From Blautia sp. (GTDB lineage Bacteria > Bacillota > Clostridia > Lachnospirales > Lachnospiraceae), in the NCBI GenBank assembly GCA_023664455.1, contig JAMPFM010000010.1, positions 1 to 61,489 of the forward strand: a DNA stretch of 61,489 nt, written 5' to 3'. Positions 18,445 to 25,035 of the stretch are shown one piece after another (the stretch's first letter is position 1; each line of letters begins with the position of its first letter). The notes beneath the pieces were generated by a model, which made no database searches, was not told where the DNA came from, and saw only the letters and a list, made by a program, of their open reading frames with translations. Made by a program: the position numbers and the translations under genes.

Positions 18445-19548
18445 TTGATAGTTTCAATAATATCCCTCTTATTCTGGCTCGCAGCCATTCCATTTTGCAT
18501 CGGCATCATTCCGCTTTCTTTTACCGTGGCCCCGAAAAAAAATCCGGGCGTCATTTTGCTTGCCGGATATCTTGTCATGTGGGCGGTTTTTGAAGTTGTC
18601 ACGGTTCCGGCGGTGTTATGGATTCAGTACGATAACTTCCTGGTTGTCCTGCGCATCTTTACTGTGCTGGCGATTTTGCTTGCCGCGCTGGGAATCCTAT
18701 TGTGGTATCTGGCGCAGAAAAGGACGGAAAGCGTGGAAGGGGCACAAAAGAAGGCTGTCTGGTTCCGGCTTTCGGACATCGACTGGCGCGGGCTGGATAT
18801 CGAGACGAAAATAGCGTGGCTGTTGTTCTTTCTTTTGCTGGGATTTCAGCTTTATATGGCGTTTACCCGTTCTTCTTTTGACGGGGACGACGCTTTTTAT
18901 GTAGTGCATTCCCTGATGGCGCAGCAGAGCGGCGCCATGTACCGGAATCTTCCGTATACAGGCATTTCTTCGAGTCTGGACGTGCGGCATGCGATGGCGG
19001 TTTTTCCGATGTGGATTGCATTTGTGGCAGTACAGGCAGACCTGCATGCGACAATTGTATCCCATGTGGTCATGCCGCTTGTGCTGATACCGCTTACTTA
19101 CCTTATTTTTTATGAAATTGGCAAAGCGCTTTTTCCTTCCGGGCGGCAGAAGGTTCCCTTTTTCCTCATTCTGATGGCGATGTTTCAGATGTTTGGAAAT
19201 GTGTCGATTTATACGAATGAGACCTTTTTCTTAACAAGGACATGGCAGGGCAAATCTGTCATGGGGAATTTTGTGGCGCCGATGACGGTTTTGCTGCTCT
19301 TATGGATTTATGGCAGGAAACAGGATAAAAGGGAAAAAAGTGCGGGATTATGGGCGCTGCTAGTCTGCCTGAATCTTACGGCGGGGGCGAGCAGTTCCCT
19401 AGCGGTTTTTCTGATAACGATTCTTCTGGCGGCAGCGGCGCTTTGTCTGGCGGTGGCGGAGCGTGACTGGAAAATATTGTTGAAACTGGGATTGTCCTGT
19501 ATACCGAATGCAGTGTATGTGTTGCTTTATCTGGCGTTATTACATTGA
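18445..19548 (+). CDS. Polytopic membrane protein, N-terminal part of a probably split GT-C-like protein (DUF6077-like)
   Basis: 367 residues, about nine helices. After the fourth helix a loop with SFDGDDAFYVVHS and DVRHAMAVFPMW is acidic, as in membrane glycosyltransferases that use lipid-linked donors; FNETF-like text (YTNETFFLTRTWQGKS) also follows. The start is TTG at 18445 with AAAGG upstream. The frame ends abruptly in a helix (VYVLLYLALLH then stop). The next frame (19613) begins with further helices and a soluble tail, like the C-terminal half of the one-piece protein at 6808. All three frames contain stops between 19546 and 19641, so rejoining needs more than one change. I read it as a degraded gene or, less likely, a two-gene version. 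Confidence 0.6.
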   Translation: MIVSIISLLFWLAAIPFCIGIIPLSFTVAPKKNPGVILLAGYLVMWAVFEVVTVPAVLWIQYDNFLVVLRIFTVLAILLAALGILLWYLAQKRTESVEGAQKKAVWFRLSDIDWRGLDIETKIAWLLFFLLLGFQLYMAFTRSSFDGDDAFYVVHSLMAQQSGAMYRNLPYTGISSSLDVRHAMAVFPMWIAFVAVQADLHATIVSHVVMPLVLIPLTYLIFYEIGKALFPSGRQKVPFFLILMAMFQMFGNVSIYTNETFFLTRTWQGKSVMGNFVAPMTVLLLLWIYGRKQDKREKSAGLWALLVCLNLTAGASSSLAVFLITILLAAAALCLAVAERDWKILLKLGLSCIPNAVYVLLYLALLH

Positions 19549-19612
19549 AAAATCATAATGATTCAGCAGGTCTGAACAGTTACGGGAAATCCAAAGAAAG
19601 GCGGACGGCGTT

Positions 19613-20389
19613 ATGTGGGGTATTTTTCTGGAAAGTCTGGTGATTTTCCAAAATTATGTAGGATATCATGAAAATAAATATCTGTTCGGCATTTTTTTAT
19701 TTTTCCTATTCTATCTGTGGATGAAGGAAAAGGACAAACTTTGCCGCGCGCTGTTTGTTTATCTGCCGACGTTTCTGCTTTTCTGTTTCTTTTGCCCCCT
19801 GTTTCGGAAAGGGTTTGTGCGGCTTTTAAATGATGTGGAAACATATTACCGTCTGCTCTGGCTGGTGCCGATGAGCATCATCAGCGCCTATGGGGCTTTG
19901 AAGCTTTGCGGAGATCACAAATGGGGCAGAAGAATCGGGCTTGTGCTGATGTGTTTCATGATTGTGGTATGTGGCAGACTGGTGTATCAGAGTGAGCATA
20001 TTACGAAAGCGGAAAATCCGTACCATTTGCCGGGAGAAGCGGTGGAAGTGGCGAAGTTAATTGACCCGGAAGAGGGGCGTGTGACGGCGCTGGTGCCAGC
20101 GGATCTCATCTATTATATCCGGCAGTATTCCACAAGAATCAACATGCCTTATGGCAGGGAAATGTTGATTGCAAGATGGGATTATTATAACGATATGTAT
20201 GAAGCGATGGAGCAGACCGAAGAGATAGAGACGGAATCTTTCGTGGAGCTGACGAGGAAGTATGGCTGCAATTATGTCATCCTGAAAAAAGATAGACAGG
20301 TTCAGGAACCACTGACGGATTACGGCTTTGATTTGTATGCGCAGACGGATACCTATCTCATTTACCAAGATGCAGAAATTGGCAAGTAA
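19613..20389 (+). CDS. Membrane protein fragment, C-terminal part of the split GT-C-like protein
   Basis: 258 residues. Three to four helices, including VETYYRLLWLVPMSIISAYG, are followed by a soluble domain of about 120 residues (EAVEVAKLIDPEEGR, MPYGREML, YGCNYVILKKD). This order, last helices then a soluble outer domain, matches the end of the large protein at 6808. The ribosome binding site before ATG 19613 is weak (AAAGGCGG, about 11 nt). The frame is open upstream only back to 19562. It may still be translated separately. It is followed by the third MBOAT gene after 11 nt. Confidence 0.55.
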   Translation: MWGIFLESLVIFQNYVGYHENKYLFGIFLFFLFYLWMKEKDKLCRALFVYLPTFLLFCFFCPLFRKGFVRLLNDVETYYRLLWLVPMSIISAYGALKLCGDHKWGRRIGLVLMCFMIVVCGRLVYQSEHITKAENPYHLPGEAVEVAKLIDPEEGRVTALVPADLIYYIRQYSTRINMPYGREMLIARWDYYNDMYEAMEQTEEIETESFVELTRKYGCNYVILKKDRQVQEPLTDYGFDLYAQTDTYLIYQDAEIGK

Positions 20390-20400
20390 GGGAGAAACGC

Positions 20401-21873
20401 ATGTTATTTAATTCCTATATTTTTGTATTTCTATTTTTCCCCATATGTCTGATAGGATATTATGGTCTGGTGCACTGGAAACAGAAGCAGGCGGCGCAGC
20501 TTTTTCTGATAGCGATGTCTTTCTGGTTTTACGGTTATTTCCGGGTGGAATATCTTCTGATTATGGTTGTCAGCATTGCCGGGAATTATCTGTTTCATAA
20601 GCTGTTGTCACGAAAGTTGTCTAAGGCTGCAGCGACAGGGATTCTTTTTGGCGCTGTGGCAGCGAATTTATCCGTGCTTTTCTATTTTAAATATTATGAC
20701 TTTTTTATCACAAGTCTGAATGCGGCGACAGGCAGTTCTTATGCGTTGCGGCATGTGTTGCTGCCTTTGGGAATCAGTTTTTTTACGTTTCAGCAGATTG
20801 GTTTTCTGGTGGACACTTACCGGGGAGAAATCAGAAACTGCGGGTTGATTCCCTATGCGCTGTTTGTTTCTTTTTTTCCACAATTGATTGCCGGACCGAT
20901 TGTAAGTCAGGCGGAAATGTTTGGACAGTTTGAGACGATGACGGAAAGGAAATTCCAGTGGGAGCGGTTTGCGAGAGGATGGATTTTATTTGTCTTAGGG
21001 CTGTTTAAAAAGGTCATTCTGGCGGATACGCTGGGTGCCGGCGTGGATTACGGCTATCTTCATATCGAGCTGCTGGGGCGGGCGGACGCGCTAATTGTCA
21101 TCCTGTCGTATTCGTTGCAGTTATATTTTGATTTCAGCGGTTATTGCGACATGGCAAGGGGCGTCGGCAGTATGCTTGGCATGGAAATCCCCATGAATTT
21201 CAATTCACCGTACCAGGCGGTCAATATCGTGGATTTCTGGAAACGCTGGCATATGACGCTGAATCGCTTTTTTACCCGCTACGTCTATATCCCTCTAGGG
21301 GGGAACCGTAAAGGAAAGGGCAGAATGTATGTCAATCTTCTTTTGGTGTTTCTGCTTAGCGGATTATGGCATGGAGCGGGCTGGAATTTCCTCTTGTGGG
21401 GAATGCTGCATGGCGTGTTGTATGTGATGACAAGATGGTGGCAGGGACACTTTTCCATAAAAGTGACACCTGTGTCAACATGGGTGTCAAGAATTGCTTT
21501 GTTTCTTTATCTGAGTGTGGCGGAGGTATATTTCCGGGCAGAGAATATCATGCAGGCAAACAGGCTGCTGCTTGTGGCGCTTCGCGGGAATATACAGAAA
21601 GTATCGCTATCCTTGGCGGAATGTTTCCGGCTGGATGAATTTTGGTATGTCATAAAGGCGCTGCATCTGGATGGGACACCCTATAGCGGATATTTTCTGA
21701 TGATTTTCATGCTTGCTGTCAGTATTTTGCTTGTGATGTGTGGGCGTAATGCCGCAGAGATTGCGGAGCATGTGAAAGGAAAGGCGTTTTCTGCGGTTTT
21801 ATTTGGCGTCGTTTTTGTCTGGTGTATTCTGTCATTTTCGCAGGTCAGCACGTTTTTGTATTTTAATTTTTAA
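20401..21873 (+). CDS. MBOAT family O-acyltransferase (AlgI-like)
   Basis: 490-residue multi-spanning protein. MBOAT signature: FWKRWHMTLNRFFTRYVYIP at about 279-298 with the following LGGNR, and GLWHGAGW at about 321-328 with the conserved His. GGGAG lies about 8 nt before the ATG. The SGNH-like protein at 21894 follows after 20 nt, the usual pairing in which the MBOAT brings acyl groups across the membrane and the partner completes transfer to a secreted glycan. It is closer in its blocks to the MBOAT at 91 than to that at 1730. Confidence 0.92.
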   Translation: MLFNSYIFVFLFFPICLIGYYGLVHWKQKQAAQLFLIAMSFWFYGYFRVEYLLIMVVSIAGNYLFHKLLSRKLSKAAATGILFGAVAANLSVLFYFKYYDFFITSLNAATGSSYALRHVLLPLGISFFTFQQIGFLVDTYRGEIRNCGLIPYALFVSFFPQLIAGPIVSQAEMFGQFETMTERKFQWERFARGWILFVLGLFKKVILADTLGAGVDYGYLHIELLGRADALIVILSYSLQLYFDFSGYCDMARGVGSMLGMEIPMNFNSPYQAVNIVDFWKRWHMTLNRFFTRYVYIPLGGNRKGKGRMYVNLLLVFLLSGLWHGAGWNFLLWGMLHGVLYVMTRWWQGHFSIKVTPVSTWVSRIALFLYLSVAEVYFRAENIMQANRLLLVALRGNIQKVSLSLAECFRLDEFWYVIKALHLDGTPYSGYFLMIFMLAVSILLVMCGRNAAEIAEHVKGKAFSAVLFGVVFVWCILSFSQVSTFLYFNF

Positions 21874-21893
21874 AAGGAGGGCGGCTTCGGGAT

Positions 21894-22949
21894 ATGGATT
21901 CTTTTAAAAAATATTTTGGGATTGGCATAGCAGTGACACTGATGTCACTTTTGCTGGTGGCAGGGATTGTCTTCTATGTGGATCCTTTTTTTCACTATCA
22001 TGCGCCGCTTGAAGAGTTTCCTTATCTGGTGGACAATCAGCTCAGTCAGAATCCGGGCATGGCGAAAAATATGGAATATGACAGCGTGATTCTCGGTTCT
22101 TCCATGACGGTGAATTTCAATACGCGCTGGTTTGAAGAGCTGCTAAAACACCATACCATGAAATTAAGCTACAGCGGCGCTTATCCGAGAGATGAGTCCA
22201 ATATTATGAAAATTATTTTTGAGAGCGATAACCGGGTGGAAGCGGTATTTCTTGGAATTGACGTCATGACTTATACAAGCGGCGTAGAGGAAACCAAGTA
22301 TCCGATTCCGGCCTATCTCTATGACGGGTATGGAGTGAATGATATCCAGTATCTGCTGAATAAAGATGTGCTTTTAAATTATATTTTAAAACCGCTTGCA
22401 GACCCGGAAAAGACGGATCTTGCCACGGTTTATGAGAGCTGGTGGACGGATGAATATTATAATAAACAATGGGTCATGCACAATTATGTGCGGCCCCAGA
22501 AAGTGGAGGAAGAGACACCGGCTGACGCTTATCTTGAGAATCTGGAACAGAATCTTGCCGTAAATATCTGCCCTTATATCGAAGAAAATGCGGAAACGGT
22601 TTTCTACGTTTTTTTCCCGCCTTATAGTATTCTGTATTGGAACGATGTGATACAGGAAAACCATTTGGAAGCTACCATGACGGAGTATCAATACATCGCA
22701 GACAGGCTGCTTGCCTATGACAATGTGAGACTCTTTTTCTTCCCAAATCAAGAGTGGATAGTGACGGATCTAAACAACTATGCGGATTACAGCCATTATC
22801 ATAAAGATATCAACTATTATATGACGCAGTGTTTTGCGGATGGGAGCTGCGAGATTACCTCGGAAGCAGAAATGAAACAGGCGCTGGAACAAATGCGCCT
22901 GATCATCGATGCTTTTGATTTTGAAGAGTTGTTTTCTGTAGAATACTGA
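21894..22949 (+). CDS. SGNH-like acyl-transfer partner of the MBOAT (DltD/AlgJ-like role)
   Basis: 351 residues. One N-terminal membrane helix (about 8-30) leads to an extracytoplasmic domain with LGSSMT at about 67-72, where a Ser stands in the nucleophile position, and a late DYSHYH (Asp298, His301) that can supply the other catalytic residues. The early NPGMAKNMEYDSVILGSS stretch is typical of MBOAT-linked partners. AAGGAGG lies 13 nt before the ATG, a rather long spacing. The order MBOAT then this gene, 20 nt apart, supports a two-gene O-acylation unit. It converges on the gene at 23004. Confidence 0.8.
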   Translation: MDSFKKYFGIGIAVTLMSLLLVAGIVFYVDPFFHYHAPLEEFPYLVDNQLSQNPGMAKNMEYDSVILGSSMTVNFNTRWFEELLKHHTMKLSYSGAYPRDESNIMKIIFESDNRVEAVFLGIDVMTYTSGVEETKYPIPAYLYDGYGVNDIQYLLNKDVLLNYILKPLADPEKTDLATVYESWWTDEYYNKQWVMHNYVRPQKVEEETPADAYLENLEQNLAVNICPYIEENAETVFYVFFPPYSILYWNDVIQENHLEATMTEYQYIADRLLAYDNVRLFFFPNQEWIVTDLNNYADYSHYHKDINYYMTQCFADGSCEITSEAEMKQALEQMRLIIDAFDFEELFSVEY

Positions 22950-23003
22950 TTATTTTGACCATTACCATAATAAAATATCGGATGTTATCACAAATAACGA
23001 ATG

Positions 23004-24011
23004 TTATTCTGATTTATCCGGCAGGATACATTCGACGAAACGCTCTGCAAGCAGTTCCTGACCCGCTTCGTTGAAGTGGATATAGTCTACCATATAGTCC
23101 AGATAATTATCTTCGTTGACAGAGCCATAGAAGTTGTCGATAAGGGAAACACCGCAGTCCCCCGTTACGTCTAATGCTTTGCGCAGATAATGACTCAATG
23201 TGCCGTTTCCAAGATCCGCCCTGTCACCGTTCTGGTAATTGCCTTCGTCGTTGATGCTGCAGCAGAACGTATGGGACATCATGACGATCCGGATAAACGG
23301 ATAGGTTTCCTGAATCTGGGTAATCGCGCTGCGCAGGGCGCCGGTATAGGCGATGACGGAATAAGGGTCATTGGGGTCGTCGCTGGTGCGCTTTTCCACA
23401 TAGTCAATGCCATCGTACATGATACAGAGGATATCGACTGTATTCATATCCAGTTTCTCAAGCATTTCCACTGTCTGTAGATAATCTTCGTTTTCGCTGT
23501 ACTGCGCCGCCGTCGTAATCTCGGTAAAATTCCCTGTACAGAGTGTGTTGACCAGATAAGGCAGACAGAAAGCGTCCCGCCAGTAGGTCTCATAATAGGA
23601 AGCGTTGACGGCGCTTATGGTCGAGCCTTCAAAAGAGCCATTGTAGACAGTTGCCCCGGATTTGGCGGCAATCTGGTTTGCCAGACCGGAAGCTTCGTCC
23701 CTGCCTCTTGCAAAAGGGTCGTCCCCAAGACAGAGGATGGTGGTGACGCCGTCGTCCTCATGCCCTTCGAGCTTATCCGGCGCAAGCGGAATGATGGTGT
23801 CAAGTACCTCGATATCAAACTCGGAAGTCTGATAATCGGGGTCATAGTCGGACGGGACTCCCTTGTCCCATTTATAAAGTTTATAAGCAATCACGATAAA
23901 AACGATTGCGATTACAGACAGAATGATAATATGCGGATTGATGTGGAAGCGGGGTTTTTCCTGCGGCTTCTGTTCTTCGGCGGATGTATTTTCTGTAATA
24001 TTCTGACTCAT
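23004..24011 (-). CDS. Membrane-anchored SGNH-like protein lacking the usual nucleophile
   Basis: 335 residues. A cytoplasmic N-terminus is followed by a helix (about 28-45) and then an SGNH-like outer domain. The fold markers are recognisable, but block I reads CLGDDPFARGRD, so Asp98 stands where the catalytic Ser should be. The block III region reads MYDGIDY without the expected Asn. Block V, DYIHFNEAG with Asp309 and His312, is intact. It is therefore either a non-hydrolytic member or one with a different mechanism. AGGAGG lies 6 nt before the ATG. Proteins with this altered block I may form their own subfamily in Lachnospiraceae; that is from memory and unverified. Confidence 0.75.
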   Translation of the reverse strand: MSQNITENTSAEEQKPQEKPRFHINPHIIILSVIAIVFIVIAYKLYKWDKGVPSDYDPDYQTSEFDIEVLDTIIPLAPDKLEGHEDDGVTTILCLGDDPFARGRDEASGLANQIAAKSGATVYNGSFEGSTISAVNASYYETYWRDAFCLPYLVNTLCTGNFTEITTAAQYSENEDYLQTVEMLEKLDMNTVDILCIMYDGIDYVEKRTSDDPNDPYSVIAYTGALRSAITQIQETYPFIRIVMMSHTFCCSINDEGNYQNGDRADLGNGTLSHYLRKALDVTGDCGVSLIDNFYGSVNEDNYLDYMVDYIHFNEAGQELLAERFVECILPDKSE

Positions 24012-24105
24012 GGATATCCTCCTTTTGGTTTCCTATTGCTTACCATATTTTACTATGAATAAAAGGAAAAATCTATTCCTTCACAAAAATTTTAAGAAAT
24101 TCGTA

Positions 24106-24151
24106 AGAAAAAGCACTGTCTGCGTCATATTCCGCCGGCAGTGCTTTTTCT
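24106..24151 (-). terminator. Rho-independent terminator for the zinc-ribbon gene
   Basis: AGAAAAAGCACTG pairs with CAGTGCTTTTTCT across a 20-nt loop that has an inner CGG/CCG. It lies 17 nt beyond the stop at 24169 and has A/T runs on both arms. Confidence 0.75.
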
Positions 24152-24168
24152 TGCTGCAATTGCGTATC

Positions 24169-24489
24169 TTAGACCGATAGCGCATGGTCCATTTTGGTTT
24201 CACCTGTTAAGGTGTAAGTAATGATAGGGCTTCCAGGAAGTTGATTCTGGAGCTCTTTGTACCACTTGCTGTATTTGTACATACGATAGGTGGTGCTTAA
24301 TTCCCGTAGCTGTGCATCATCCGAAAGGCGGTTTAAGAGAATGTCCCTCTGTTCCCGGTTCATGGATACATATTCCATGTATGGGAGTTTCAGTTCGGTG
24401 ATGCTTTCATTACAGCCAGGACAGGACCGTTTGTGCCCGTTCAGCATATGGATACGATTGCAACGCTTACAATAATGCATATACATCAT
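24169..24489 (-). CDS. Small zinc-ribbon protein of unknown function
   Basis: 106 residues. The N-terminus holds two CXXC pairs, YCKRC and CPGC, with a His/Asn-rich knuckle between them, a likely zinc site. The rest is helical and rich in Tyr, Arg and Lys (TYRMYKYSKWYKEL), ending in a short variable tail. I do not recognise a named function. AGGGGA lies about 7 nt before the chosen ATG at 24489; an upstream TTG would add seven residues. It stands alone between a terminator and the large palindrome at 24639. Confidence 0.7.
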   Translation of the reverse strand: MMYMHYCKRCNRIHMLNGHKRSCPGCNESITELKLPYMEYVSMNREQRDILLNRLSDDAQLRELSTTYRMYKYSKWYKELQNQLPGSPIITYTLTGETKMDHALSV

Positions 24490-24638
24490 GAAAAATTCCC
24501 CTTTTCTCAATCTAATGTGTTGAAATTGTAATGTTGCACTTATATTGTGTCAGTTTCGGAAGGCAAAGTCAAGCGGATTAAGGCAGAAAATAGCAAAAAA
24601 CCGATGTTAAATATCGCGTATTATGGGAATTGCAGAAG

Positions 24639-24882
24639 CTGGCAGTACACGGAAATCAATTTTCAGTCAGCATGTAGATATTGAGGCGGCAGGGCAGATA
24701 GAAATCCCGCGAAGGCGCGCTCTCGCTCCGTGAAAAACGCAGCGGTACTAAGTTCAAAAGCCGCGTTGCGCCTTTTTCACTAAGTGCCGGCGTTTTTCAA
24801 GGGCCTTTGCGGGATTTCTATCTACTCTGCCTATTCAACATTAATGAGCTGACTGAAAATGGATTTCCGTGCTGGTAGTACG
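24639..24882. repeat. Nested 240-nt palindromic element
   Basis: Outer arms: CACGGAAATC(A/C)ATTTTCAGTC on the left is complementary to the matching right arm near 24841-24870. Middle arms: AGATAGAAATCCCGC and its complement, each followed by a TGAAAAACGC match. Inner arms: GGTACTAAGTTCAAAAGC against its near-complement, closing on CGCGTTGCG. The whole can fold as one long interrupted hairpin. It fills most of the 545-nt gene-free stretch 24490-25035, the only gap above 300 nt. It looks like a dispersed extragenic repeat or MITE-like element. No coding frame was recognised in it. Confidence 0.7.
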
Positions 24883-24889
24883 GATATCC

Positions 24890-24918
24890 TTGCTGATTCG
24901 CAGATAGTATGCTATAAT
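24890..24918 (+). promoter_or_regulatory. Sigma-A promoter driving the polysaccharide operon
   Basis: TTGCTG (24890-24895), a 17-nt spacer and a perfect TATAAT (24913-24918). It is the only strong promoter found before the row of plus-strand genes from 25036 to 45369, so it probably drives all or most of them. The -35 begins 8 nt beyond the end of the palindrome. Confidence 0.75.
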
Positions 24919-24919
24919 A

Positions 24920-24968
24920 GGCGCAAACTTAAAAGTTTGCGCCGCAAGAATTACGTTGTAATTCTTGC
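24920..24968 (+). promoter_or_regulatory. Two tandem perfect hairpins at the 5' end of the operon leader
   Basis: Hairpin 1 is GGCGCAAACTT-AA-AAGTTTGCGCC (24920-24943). Hairpin 2 is GCAAGAATTAC-GTT-GTAATTCTTGC (24944-24968). They abut with no spacer, start two nucleotides after the -10 box and lie 67 nt before the GTG start. Neither has a U-run. They would form at the very 5' end of the transcript, or be a DNA operator. Confidence 0.65.
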
Positions 24969-25035
24969 CGGATGTATGGAAGAAACTGTATATTACGCAT
25001 ATCACATAAAATACAACGAAAGGTTACGGTAGATT

